A stretch of DNA of 64,000 nucleotides from Entomortierella parvispora. Lineage: Eukaryota; Mortierellomycota; Mortierellomycetes; Mortierellales; Mortierellaceae. The notes beneath the pieces are model-generated. The model worked only from the letters and a program-made list of their open reading frames with translations. It was not told where the DNA came from and did not search any database. This document shows, in pieces, positions 34,660-49,215 of the stretch. A program made the translations under genes and the position numbers. The stretch is from positions 682,001 to 746,000 of the forward strand of contig OY752149.1 in NCBI GenBank assembly GCA_963573315.1, in the 5' to 3' direction. Every line of letters begins with the position of its first letter. Position 1 is the stretch's first letter.

Positions 34660-37084
34660 CTAGATTTCCTTTCCAAGACCTGCGGGACCCTCATTCTCGA
34701 GTTCTTTCATTTTGGACTCGATCTCGACAGGGAGTGGTGGGTCATCTTCATCCATGGCCTGATCTTCTAGACTCCTGGTATCGTCGTCATTCTGTCTTTC
34801 GTTCCGTGCTTGGTGTTGCGCAGGAGAATGACTTGGTTCATAATCATGATCGTAATTGTGCCCATCTCTAACGTGAGCGTTGTGTCCTCGGCCGAGATGT
34901 CCATCTTCCGATTCTCTGAAGACTTGATCCATCTCCATGTCGGATGTCACCTCCCTTACACCTGCTGGCACCGACAAAACTGTAGAGGGTTGAGTGATCT
35001 CCATCCCCTCCTCGTCTCCCTTCTCGAGCTCAGGAGAATGTTGCTCAGTTTTGAGCCCCATTCCCTCTCCGCGTCTCCTCAAGTCGTCGTTGTCGTCATC
35101 GCGATTACCTTCTCCCGTTTCTACATCGTCCATATCTCCGTGATGAGATGCAGACAAAGAAAAGGAACGGAATGATGTTGTCAAGGGGGACGACATCATT
35201 TTTCTCAAGGCCCCACCGCTGCTACTGCTGTGATGACTATTATGGCCGTCATTGTTGTTTGATCCAGAACGAGCTCGAGCGTGTCGTTGTTGCTGATGCT
35301 GTTGCTGCTGTTGTTGTGTTGGCGTTGGCACATAGACAACAGAAGGATGGGGGAGTCGCGGGAGAGGAGGGGGCGTAATTGAAAATGTACTCTCGATCCT
35401 CTTAAACTCTGGAAGGTCCGGTAGCTCATCCATTGTTAGCCTTCCACTAGCCTAGATATGGAGAATGAGCAGTTAATACACTTATTGCTGCAAGACAAAG
35501 AGCTATACATCAGAAGAGCCTTTTTTTTGGATCGAAAAGAGGAGAGGAGAGAGAAAGTCTTACCACAAGTCCAGCCCAATCCATGTACATTTTGATAGTC
35601 AGCTCCAAATGTGGCTCTTCAGGCCATAGCTCAACACATCCCCAAGGATGATCTTGACAACGCTTTCCATACTGAGTCTGAAGCCGCTGTGCGTATTCTA
35701 CCACTTCGGAGAACTGCACCGTGTTCTTTCCAGCTCCCCCTGGCAGTGAACTCGCAAGAGAAGACATTGATGAAGGATGTGAAGGAACCGGGGGCACCAC
35801 GCCTGCTGAAGCTACAGCACCATTCATAGAAGAAGATCCTGCAGGCAATGTTATAGGAGACGAAACCACTCCGTTAGCTCGCCGATGCCGAGAAACAGAA
35901 GGGCTGCCTGGAGTACGAGAAGGACTTGATCCAAAGTACGGAGAAGCTGATCCCAACGGCGGAGAAACTGGGTTCTTTTGAACAAGTGCTACATCTGAAC
36001 TTTCCCAACGGAAGTGCCTTCCTTCGTTATCCCCCTTGACTCCAGGCGAGGGCGTTGTTGGATTACAGTCTTTTCCACTTGAGTGAATATACTCGGCCTA
36101 AAACAATACAGTAGTATTATTAGATACCCATCCAAACGAACATAGGACTAGCTCTTATGGCTTTCATTCACTTGCTTACCGATGCAGCTGCCTTTGATTG
36201 AACACGTAAGGTTCCTGCAGAAGCGTGTCGCTTCAGATTCATGTGGGGTCGCATGTCGTCATCTTCGTCCATGCGGTGGTCACGCTCGACATCTTCTCCA
36301 ACCCCTGGTTGCGTGCCTTCAGTTCCCTCTATGGGGAGCCCATCTGCCCCTCTTTCGGGACTTCTTGGAGAAGCCAAGCTGCCTGCTATAGAAAAGAATC
36401 GGAAGGGTGAGTTTAGGATTTTGTCCATCTCGCAAAAGAAATTGGCTGAAATTAGACTCGAATTGAAAAGGGTGTCAGAAATGAACATACAAGGATCCTG
36501 TCGCTTTCGTTTCACTGTCGATCCCTGGTATTGAGAATGCACACTGATCTCTCCACTCGAGTATGGAGATCGCGCAGAAGCAGGTCCTCCAGAAAAGGTC
36601 GTTGTCGGAGGGGAGGACGGCGAGGATGCCTGATGCCGAGATGCTGAGGATCCAGCAACACTCAATGTCTGTGAGTGATAGGCACCCTCCACCCAGGACG
36701 AACCTGAGGAGGATGAAGGCAATTGAACTGGTGCAGAGTGGTAGGTGTTCTTGCGTCCGTTTGAAGAAGTCGTTCTTTGATTCTGTGGGTATTGGTGTTG
36801 ACGGCCATTGTTGCTCATGGCAGGAGCCTGTTCCAGGAACGGGTAGGCGTGCGAGGAAGACGGTTGTTGCTGCCTACTGTGGCTATCGCCATTTGCATAA
36901 TACCCTGATTGATGCTGAGAGGGCTCTTGCGGCGATTGTGGCGACCCTCCGTCAGCCTCTATGGGAGCCCCTCGACTTGATATGGACAAACTTGCTAGTT
37001 TTGCCGTATCGATAGGCCCGCTGCTGGTGTATTGACGCTGACGACCCCCTGTCTGCATCTGATGTTGCTGCTGCTGCTGCTGAT

Positions 37085-37115
<31 letters not shown>

Positions 37116-38387
37116 CTGCTGCTGCTGTTGTAGTTGCTGTTGTTTCAATAGCTGCTGCTGCTGTTGCTGATGATGTAAAGAAGGAAACTCGATCGTAACT
37201 GGATGCAGAGTCAACTCCTTCAACAACGCCACCACCTGGTCATCATAACGGATCGAATCCCAAGGAAATCCCAAATTTTCCTGATGTTTCTTCAGTCCAT
37301 TGACATACCAATGAAGGTTGCTTGACTTGATTCGTTTGGCCTGATGCCTCAAATACTTCAAAATGGCATCTCTTGAGATTGGGTATAAACTTCCATCTGG
37401 ATTCAACAGGTTGAGTTCTTCGGCGATTTTGGAATACGTTCGCCATGCAGTAGCATATGGGTCCTTCTTTTTCGGTCCAGTGGTCGCTGTCGTTCCAGAC
37501 GGGTCAGCTGCCGCAGGGATTCCAGCATTGGAATTTGGACCGCTCAATGGGGTTGCTGCGGCTAAAGAGGAAGAAGACAAGAGACTTGACCGCTGTCCAG
37601 CAGCGGTCAAATGGCCTGCAGAAGTACTATGATGAAGCCGTGGCTGATTGTGTGGGGGGGATGGCGCGTTTGAGGGGGAGGATGTAGATGAGGTCGTCGA
37701 GGATGGGGGCTTTGGAGGTGGGTATTGGGGTTGGGGTTGGGTCAGACTCGAAAAGGAGCGGGAGTGGGGTCTTGACGTAAATGAGGGGTCTGAAGTCCTT
37801 GTCGCCACTAGCGAGTTGCGATGGTGAGATAGCTCCTGGTTGACATGGCTTGACGAGAACGAGCGGTCGCGCTGATGGTGGGAGTGGTGATGCTTCGACT
37901 GTGGGATCGCGTGGGTCGGTGGAGGAGAGGAGTTGTACGAGCTATGGGCATGGTCATTACTGCCGTAGCTGTGGTGCTGCGAGTATAGAGATGCTGAAGT
38001 CTGTGGAGGGGACGGGATGGAGGGGGAGGAAGGTTCTGGTGGCGACTGATAGTGATCCTGGTATCGCGGATTTGTGGCCAGGGAGGACGAGGACGAGGTG
38101 CGGAGAGAAGAGCGGGGAGGGGGGCCAGGGGCAGCCATTGATGAATCGGGTTCGGACCAGTGTCCGTACGAGTCCCGTGGATCGGCAGAGGGGCGGCGGT
38201 AGTCGTGCGACTGGCGATGCTGTGGAGGGTGAGGAGGGTGCTGGTGCTGATGCTGGCTCTGGTGATATTGCTGCTGCTGCTGCTGGTGAGAATGATGATG
38301 ATGGTGATGATGTTGCTCGGGGGAGTAAGGCGAGTGGGCAAAGGTCTGGTAAGCCTCGGATGAGGACGCGTGGCTTGAACGACTCAT
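34660..38387 (-). CDS. Large poly-Q/poly-H protein with a possible tyrosine-recombinase-type core-binding domain
   Basis: Minus-strand exons 38387-36491, 36385-36180, 36097-35564 and 35451-34660 join in frame to 1142 aa. The first 300 residues are Ser/Pro/His/Gln-rich, including a seven-histidine run. Residues about 305-400 form the only clearly folded part of the N-terminal half (DPYATAWRTYSKIAEEL, DAILKYLRHQAKRIKSS, LHWYVNGLKKHQENLGFPWD), all helical. It recalls the N-terminal core-binding domain of tyrosine recombinases found in Crypton-derived fungal DNA-binding proteins; this is a tentative resemblance. A CAG/CAA-encoded glutamine tract follows (about 404-442). Basic KRKRQD is near 630. 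A second conserved-looking block (YAQRLQTQYGKRCQDHPWGC, then ELTIKMYMDWAGLV) lies near 835-878. The tail is again low complexity. Likely a nuclear regulator; family not recognised with certainty. Confidence 0.72.
37060..37165 (-). repeat. Glutamine-coding CAG/CAA trinucleotide tract
   Basis: An in-frame mixed CAG/CAA run inside the core-binding-domain protein gene encodes about 35 residues, almost all Gln. Mixed codons should slow slippage, yet length variation between strains is likely. Confidence 0.85.
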
Positions 38388-39327
38388 TGTTGCAACAGAT
38401 CAGAGGACAAGGGGGAAGGGAGCAGGACAAGACAGAGGACAGCTGGCGGCAGAGATGGGTCGGGAGAGGATAAATGTTGGGTGCAGAAAGAAAGAACAAA
38501 AGGAAACAAGTTAGAAAACTCGCACTCTTAACGAACTCCGAGGCGAACTGAAAACTGAAACGGGCAGAGATGGTGGGGAGGGAGGAAAGGAGGAGTAGGG
38601 GTACAAACAGAGAGGATCAGGGTTCCACCACCTGGGCTACCACTACTACTGCAGAACTACACTACCCTCAAGACTACCACGACTGCGACCACGGCTGGAC
38701 CCTTGTAGACCAGTGCAGTGCAGTACAGGAGCAACAATAAAGACTCTTGGAGAGGAGAGGAGAGGAAAAAAAAAAAAAAAAAGAGAGATGACCACCCTAA
38801 AAGTGAAGAGCGGAGAGGAAAGGTGCCGCCCATCTCCTGGCTCTCTATCGTCCTCTCTGTGGCCTTCTCGCCCCCACGCACGCTCCAGACACTCGCAAAG
38901 GAACAACTTTAGAGGTACTTGTAGCCCGATAGACTGCTGTAGCACGATGATGATGATGTTGATGATTACGCCCGATGTTCATTAAACTGCTCCCCCACAG
39001 TTCACGCACCAATTAGCCTGCAGCAACCCCCGAAATCACGACTGGTTGACAAAGACAAAGGAAAATACAGCAGCAGCAGAGCGGTAGAGCGTGGATCAAT
39101 TTGCACGGTACTCTTGCCGGGGTATGTATAATTATTGCTGTTTTGTGGGGGGGATGTGTCTGTGGACAGGATGTGGTCGAGATGAAGGGGAGGGAGGCGA
39201 TTGTACCTGATTACAGTAGTATGCATTTGTGATTGGATTGATTTGATTGTTGGGTGCGTGCAGGCAAGAAGGTTAATTGTTTCAACACACACACCTTTAC
39301 GTCCGTCTGTTGGGCCCATTCTCTATC

Positions 39328-39520
39328 TCTATCTCTCTTCCTCTCTCTCTCCCTCCCTCTCTCTCTCTCCTGGTCTATCTTCCTCTCGTTCGCTCTCTCC
39401 TGCCTATCCTTCTCTCTTTCTCTCTCTCTCTCTCTCCTCTCTCCCCTATCCATCCCTAGCGAGTCTCTTCATTTCCCGCCCGCTCTTTCTTTCTATCCCT
39501 CTCTCTGTCTCTCTCTAATT
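39328..39520 (+). repeat. Long (CT)n-rich microsatellite
   Basis: Nearly 200 bp of C/T sequence, mostly CTCT runs broken by short non-repeat pieces. It may form triplex DNA under supercoiling. Confidence 0.85.
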
Positions 39521-40791
39521 TTACATCAGAGACACTCAGTTGGCATCCCACCAGATGCTCTTTGCTTTCGACCTCGTAAATCTCCCCTGCCTTCTTTCCA
39601 TGTCAAGGAAACAAAATAAGAAATTTTTCTTGAACAGGGTGAAAAAGTGAGCCTGCAATCGGTGGTCGGGGGAGAGGCGATTGCATTTTTGTACCCAATT
39701 CTAAGCCATTCGGTGGTGGAACAGGTGGCTGGAGAGCAAGGGTGACAAATAATATAGTGCAACAGGTGGAGAACATGTCTCCACTCTTCAGATGGCAATC
39801 CTGGCAACACTTACAAGATACTGAGACAATATCCTTTGGTCGTGATGGAAAGTGACCAAGGCTGGGAAACCTTGATCCTGATTTTTGATAGGGGAGAAGG
39901 TGATCGAAGGTACGCTATCAACGTGCTTGGGGCGAAAGGGGTATGATTTTCGGGTCGCGTGAGTGTCGAGTGGTCCAGATGCAGGTGGGAAGCAGGTGGA
40001 GAGGGAAAGGGGGTCGGAAAGCAGGTTGGATGGTTGATTGTCGACTGGAATGCAACACTGGCGAAAAGGGTTGGGGGAGCAAAGAAAGGAACAAGAGTGC
40101 TTTCAGTAACGGGATGAGAATGGTAGGTAACAAGTGCTCAGAGACAGATGGCGTTTGTGGGGGGGAGAGAGTCGGTATCTGGGTGGATGGATCTATGAAA
40201 AAATCGAGGCTACCGGTCCCGATTGCCGAAAAATTATTTGCGAGAGCAAGAGGGAGTGTGAGTGAAGAGGAGGATATTTCTATCCTGGGATCTGGATGAT
40301 TGTTGGAGGATGGGAGGGTCGAGAGAGAGGTGCAGATGGTAAGAGAGTCAAAGTGTGGGTGGATGGTGCAGGGGCAATCAAGAGTGGGGAAAGGAAGAGA
40401 GTAAAGAGAAGGAAAGAAGGAAAGAAAGAGAAACACTGAGGGACCGAAAGAATACCAAATCTCAGGAACAAGGGGATTGAGCTTGCTCTGTCTGCACGAT
40501 ACAGAGGAAAGGGCGGATGGTGGCCAATGGTCCATCTATCCATAACCAGTACCGTCTGGCTGCCATTTGTCAATCATTCTTTGTCAATGCTATTGTTTAC
40601 TGCCGATGGCTTTTACTTTTGCGGGGTCTCCCCTTCCGGAATCACCTTGCTCCCACCCATCGCTTACCGATAGCGCACATCCCTCTCTGTTTACGGTCAT
40701 CCGCCGCCTTTGGGCCGCTGCAGAAACTCGCACATGAAAGCTGACAGGTCAGTCAAGACAACAGATCCTCGCACAGTACTCTTCTGTGAAA

Positions 40792-40908
40792 ATGAAGACC
40801 CGGCTTTGTTGCTCTGTGCTCCTCCTCGCGCCTTTGATGTTGTTGTTGCTCCTTATTGACCTTTTTGCGCGCTGTAAGAAAAACCAATGCAGTGGCAACA
40901 ATCAATAG
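40792..40908 (+). CDS. Possible 38-aa hydrophobic peptide (weak)
   Basis: The frame begins MKTRLCCSVLLLAPL, has a strongly hydrophobic Leu-rich core to about residue 23, then a basic Cys-containing tail (ARCKKNQCSGNNQ). It looks like a signal or transmembrane segment with a short mature part. Nothing else supports it, and chance open frames of this size are common. It is listed only because it lies in a 5-kb stretch with no other gene. Confidence 0.15.
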   Translation: MKTRLCCSVLLLAPLMLLLLLIDLFARCKKNQCSGNNQ

Positions 40909-43539
40909 GACAGAGGAAAGAACCTTTTTTTCGTGGCAGGTGCCACAAGTCTTTCAGTGTGGCAACAAGTTGAAGAGTAAAAAAAAAGATGCTGGAGACA
41001 GTACGATCCAAAGAGTACCCGATGGGAACTACTGTACACGATATGGCCCCTCTCCTTCCCATGGCCCTGGTATCCAGTGAGAAATAAAAATATAGACTTG
41101 AGCAGAGAGATTCAAGTTACCAACTGCAGAATACGCGCGTGCTTTTCTCATTCAATGGGTCAAGTGGATCCTACCAATCGATTAAAGCAAGGCGACTATT
41201 GAGTTGATGAACAAAGGACGCCCAATGCTCAAAAAGAAAACAAGTTCCGGGCGCGCCGCATCATTGGCCCTGGAGTTGGACGAAAGATTCAGTCTCTGGG
41301 AATTTGTTTGACAGATGAGTGCTCTCTGTGTGGCCCCGCCCCTCTTTCCCCCTCTTTCCTCCCTCTATCTCTGCTTCCACTTCCGAGGGACTTCTGTAGG
41401 GCGTCTACAAAAGATCGATTCAAGGTTTTTGAGAGTGCTCTCTTGAAAGGGGTGGTTGGGGAGAGAGAAAAAAAGTTTTTTTTTGAAAGTACCACCTTTC
41501 TCGACTACACCACCACGCATTGGCAGACCTTCAGATTGTTGTTGACAAACTAGTTCACAAGAGTTTCTCCTCATCGCCACCTTCACCTCCTTTTCTATAA
41601 TGCTTTCCTTGGACCAGTTTGATTTTGAAAAATAAAAACTCGATCGATTGCGAAGTGAGCTTTGTTACAGTAAATGTAGAATAGAGAACAACATTGGACC
41701 CAAAACTGTGCACAACGCTAAAAGGGCTTCTTAGGTTGCACAGCAAGAGTGCCAATGGTCAGCCAGACGCTCCATGTTGGGTGGAGAAGGATGGGGCTCA
41801 CTTTTGTGGAGGAAGGGCGGAGGGGAGAGTCAAAAAAAAAGAGGGCAGGAGGAATGGCCTGATGTTTTTTTTGTTTGCCTGCAACCGCTCTTCGACCTGT
41901 GATCCGTCCATTGGAGGCCCACTTTAATGTTGCACCGTATTCCCTTGTACCCTTGTAGCGCCAACTTCCAATGAATACGCCCAAGTTCAATGGTCTCGAC
42001 CTTGGGCTGCGAGCGTGTGCATGTGTTTGCACCATCGAAACCCTCGTCCTGTTGACAAAAGTTGAGGAGGATCATCTCTCCAGTGACACCTGAAAGGCTG
42101 ATCTCCAGAACATGCGATCAACGTTCATCTCCTGCACCCACCCCCCCCTTCTCCTTCCTTCTGCTGCAGAACGTTTTGCTGGCTTTTTTTTGCTGTGCCT
42201 GGATAAACTGTTGGTCATCCCGTTTAAGCAGGAGACAAAACAGAACCTCATGCACGGTCTCTTACACGAACTGCAAGTTATGAAATGAAAAGGTACTTGT
42301 TTATTCATGGTAAGAGGGAATAACAAACACAAGAAGGGAAGGGATATTTCTGTAGCGATAAGTATTCTGTCGTCCGACGACCTGCAGATTTCCCTCCCCC
42401 TTGTTCTTTCTCTGCGAAAAGAAAAAGAGAAACTGCTCTCAAACTTGGGAATCCTTGTCCTCGCCTCTTCTTTCTCTTCCAGCTTCTATCCCATACCCCA
42501 CTTCTCCACTTTTTTGCTCGATTGGTCTTGGACGAACAACAAAACGCACGTTTCTGCTGATGAATACTGAAATGATGAGCGATAAACAACACCAAAATGA
42601 CAATGATGCACACTCACAACAGAGTTAATTCAAAGTGACAAGGCGCGGTATGTTGTTGCTGTTGTCGCTTCTCTTATTTCTTTGTCAATGGTTCTCTTCA
42701 TGTTTACAGATGGCCCTGACCATTAAATGTGTTTTCTTGCCTTTTTTTTTTCTTTTTTGGTCCGGCTCCTCTGTCCACTCTTCCCTCTCTTCATGTGCCG
42801 CATAGGCGTAATCAAGTTTAGAAATGAAAGGACTACTGGACCGAGGTCCATACCCCTCACTGGAGTGAAAAACGCGTCGAGGACGCGTCTTTTACCTTTC
42901 ATTGTTCACTGGAGGTCTTCATGGGAAAATGCAATGTCAATAGTAGAATCTGGCTCCATCTTGCTCTCCTGAGGTACTGTAAGTACAATACATGCACGAG
43001 GTACGTTTTTGGGCTGACGCCAAAGCAACATCATTGGACCATCCATGAACCCGTTTGTAAAGTCTACTAAATCAAAGGCAGGGGAGAGAACACTCAATCA
43101 GGTTCCTAAACGAATAAAAAGAGAATGCAAAAAACAAGGGCAAAGTTCTTGTCAAAGAGCACAGAGTTCCAGCTTGGACATGTGCTTGGCGGCACTTCGG
43201 GCTGTAAACAAACAAAAACACACTGAATGAGCGGGCTGACAAGAGACAGACAGGGAGAGAGAGGAGAGGAGAAAGAGAGAGACAGTTGTGGAGCAACTGT
43301 AGACGAATAATTGTGCTGACTGTTCTGTGCGACCGTGGGTCTCCACAATATTGCTTTGTCCACGAAAGCAAAACCTCCACACTTCCTCTTTTTTACCGAG
43401 TCTATTTCTCATCCTATTCTCTCTCACATGCCAGAATGACAAAGGCCAACAGGCTCGCACAATTGGATCTTCACCACACATCTACACACCCACACTCTTT
43501 CTCATTTTCTCTCTCATTTCTTCAACGAGTGCGATATAA

Positions 43540-43668
43540 TGCACTGTTCCAGAGTGTTCATTCAAGGTATTTCAACTACCCATCACATTTCCGATTGTGA
43601 GAACGACACTGTGCACTATCCCAGAGTGTTCATCCAAGGTATTTCAACTCTCCATCACATTTCCCGAT
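43540..43668. repeat. Two-copy tandem duplication, 72-bp period
   Basis: 43540-43595 and 43612-43668 are near-identical (TGCACT..CCAGAGTGTTCAT.CAAGGTATTTCAACT..CCATCACATTT). They differ at a handful of positions and are separated by 16 bp. They lie just past the STM1 stop codon, in its probable 3' UTR or terminator. No function is known. Confidence 0.85.
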
Positions 43669-43758
43669 CGTCAGTCTTTTCTTTTGAAAAATGGGTTCGA
43701 AATGATTGTGATTTTTTTAAAAGACAAAGCGTTTTTTTATGGCTAGAAAAAAACATTT

Positions 43759-45360
43759 TTACTTGGAGCCAAGGGTGGGGAAGAGCTCGGCATCAGCAAC
43801 GTCGACAACGGGGCCACGGGTGGCAGCAGCACGGCGGGGGGCAGCGGCGCCACGGGCACCACGGGCACCACCGCGGGCACCACGCTCACCACCACGACCG
43901 CCACGGGCACCGCCGCGGGGGGCAACGGGCTCGCGAGCGGGCTCGGTGTAACGGACCTCGATATCCTTGATCAAGACCTTGGCCTCCTTCTTGCCCTTCT
44001 TGGCCTTGGCGACGGTGTCGGCGCGCATCTTGATGAAGTCACCAGTCTCCTCAACCTCGAGGACCTTGGCGTTCTTCCACTGGGAATCGTCAGCGCCGGC
44101 GTTGGCAGCACGAGCCTCAGGGAGAGCAACCTTGACGGCCTTGGCAGCCTTCTCCTGGAGGTAGTCCTCGAGGGTCTTGACAACGGGCTCGGGGACGGCG
44201 GGCTCAGCAGCCTCAACGGCAGCGGACTCGACGGCACTAATATAGGCGGCACAAAGAAGAAGAAATCGTAGGGAAACCGATCAGTTGGTTGGTTCTTCAC
44301 TTCCATGATCGAGCGACCTCTTTGCCTTCCAAGGCCCTGGTATCGCAATCGGGTATTTCTAGTTCTTGTTCAGTCAACATTCAACTTACGCCTCAGCATC
44401 CTTCTCGCCCTCAAGGGGAGCGGTGGTGGCATCACCCATCACGCGGTGCTCCTTCTTGTCGCTGTTCTCGATACCGGTACCGGAGTGACGGTCGAGACCA
44501 CCGTGGCGACCGCCACGGGGAGCGCCGCGGGAAGCACGGGGAGCGCGGGGAGCACCCTCGCCGCGGGGAGCGCGGTCGAAGCGGGGTCCACGAGCTAAGA
44601 ATGAAGGTGAAGATCAAGAACGATCGGTCGGCGTTAATGACTTTGATCTTTGAAGTCGTCCTCTAGACTATGTCTGCCATCCAAATGTTCTCTCGTTTGT
44701 TCCTGAACGTCCATGATGGCGTATTACTGCCCCCGATGGGTATCCAAGAGTCAGACGTTGAATAGATAACCGCCCTGGTGACTGACACTCTTTGGTTGCT
44801 AGAGTATCCAGGTTGAAGTATTGAACAGCTTTCGGGCACTAAAATTTCAGCAGATCGGAGGTTTGTCGAGACAAGTGTTGACGAGCAAAAGCTCCCTCAG
44901 ATCTACAAGCCGAGATCAAGGGTTCCTCTCGGAATGCAAGCATTCTACTTCATTGGTTCCTGAAGAATCGAGTATTCCCATCAATGATCTGTTGGTTGGC
45001 CAAGGTCCGATCAACGTTCCTTCCTCTCCATTGTCCTTGCCAGTCGTCTGCTCCTGACACGCACTCTGTGTGCCCTCTCTGCTTGTCCTGATGTCGCTCT
45101 GGCGTCTCAAGGTCCACTTGCTCTGGGCTGAAAACTCTTTTTTTTTTCCTCCTGTGAGGTGATCAGTCCTTACCATCACCCTCTCTGGGCTTGTTGTTGC
45201 GGGCACCCTCCTTGCGGGGGGCCTTGTTGTCAACGGGCTTGGAAGCGGTGGCGGGGGCCTTAGCAGCGACCTGCTTGACTTCCTTCTTGACGGCGGGGAC
45301 CTGGATGGTCTGATCCTGAGCGTCGTCGTTGAGAAGGTCAAAGATATTTGTAGACGCCAT
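43759..45360 (-). CDS. STM1: Stm1/SERBP1-family ribosome-associated protein
   Basis: Stm1/SERBP1 proteins bind the ribosome mRNA channel and preserve idle 80S ribosomes under stress. Minus-strand exons 45360-45174, 44594-44390 and 44236-43759 join in frame to 289 aa. The N-terminus (MASTNIFDLLNDD) is the Stm1-type motif. The middle has an Arg/Gly-rich block, then the HABP4/PAI-RBP1-type core (RHSGTGIENSDKKEHRVMGD), and a basic segment with KTLEDYLQEK. The C-terminal 60 residues are RGG-rich (GGARGGRGGERGARGG) and end in ELFPTLGSK. Codon use is strongly biased to C-ending codons, as in RPS3, suggesting high expression. The first intron is about 580 bp, the second about 150 bp. A TATAAAAAG lies upstream on the same strand. 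Confidence 0.93.
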
Positions 45361-46227
45361 TGCCTGTTGGGGGTGGGATCAGTCGAGAAAAAGGGAGAGT
45401 CATCGTGATGTTAATTGAATGGTCTATCAAGAGGTGAGAGTTTTTCGAGCGAGTTGATTTCCAGTCCATGATCTGTGGCATTCCGAAATGAAATCAATTC
45501 AACACAAAAAAAGTCTCTGGGAGGGTGCAAGTCTGTCCGTGGGTCCCTGCGCGGGTCTACAAGTCCATGGGTCGATCAAGGGTTGGGATGGTGATCCTGA
45601 TTCCGGGGATGAAGTCCCCGGGGGCCGGCGATGGCGATGGATGGTATCCTCGCAGACCATGGATGGCCAGCAGGATCAATGGATGTGCGTCCAGACAACG
45701 GGTCCAGGAGAGGCAATCGGCTACTATGATTGGCTCCTGGGTCGGCCGTAGAGTACTCAGTCCCGATTCAATCGCAGCCACGGTCTCGCTGCAGGCGTGG
45801 GGTCGCACCTTTTTATAAATTTGTTGAGAAGGAGCGCAAAACTTGCTGGCTTGCACGCCGTATTAAGTCCCTGCTGGCCGGGCTCTCCAGATATCTGTGG
45901 CTGAGCCACACTTTCTCTTCCTTGCCTCTCACTCCTCTGTATCTCTATCTCTATCTTTCTCTGACTTTGATCCACAGTACCTCTCTCTCTCTCTACATCC
46001 TCCTCCCTCCTCCCTTCCCTCTTTTCCTCTCTCCTTTCACCACACACTAGATCTTGGCTCCTATCAATGATCAATTGCAGCCAAAAGGAGGAGAGATCTT
46101 CGATTTATGATTGTTTTTGGATTTATTTTTTGTTTGTTTTTTTGGAATCATAACAAAGTAATGTAGGGAGGGAACTCGTAACAAAAGAGAGAGAGAGGAG
46201 GAAGGAAAAATGCAACAAAAGTATAAT
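45361..46227. other. Region between STM1 start and malic enzyme end
   Basis: About 870 bp carry the STM1 promoter and leader and the malic enzyme 3' flank. A C/T-rich tract lies at 45900-46030 on the plus strand, i.e. purine-rich on the STM1 strand. No gene was seen. Confidence 0.5.
45809..45817 (-). promoter_or_regulatory. Candidate TATA box of STM1 (TATAAAAAG)
   Basis: Read on the minus strand the sequence is TATAAAAAG, about 450 bp upstream of the STM1 ATG. It is a strong TATA match, implying a long leader or a leader intron. No experimental support. Confidence 0.4.

Positions 46228-49215
<2,988 letters not shown>

Larger units (their letters stand above)
38388..43758. other. Gene-poor 5.4-kb region upstream of the poly-Q gene
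   Basis: No gene was accepted here. It holds the upstream region of the poly-Q gene and the downstream flank of STM1. A long C/T microsatellite spans 39328-39520. A 72-bp-period duplication lies at 43540-43668. One short frame (40792-40908) would give a 38-residue hydrophobic, Cys-containing peptide but has no independent support. I saw no RNA gene. Confidence 0.5.

Noticed and set aside
39918-40535. 205-codon minus-strand open frame
   Set aside because: Pro/Ser/Leu low complexity with no domain and no promoter or splice context.
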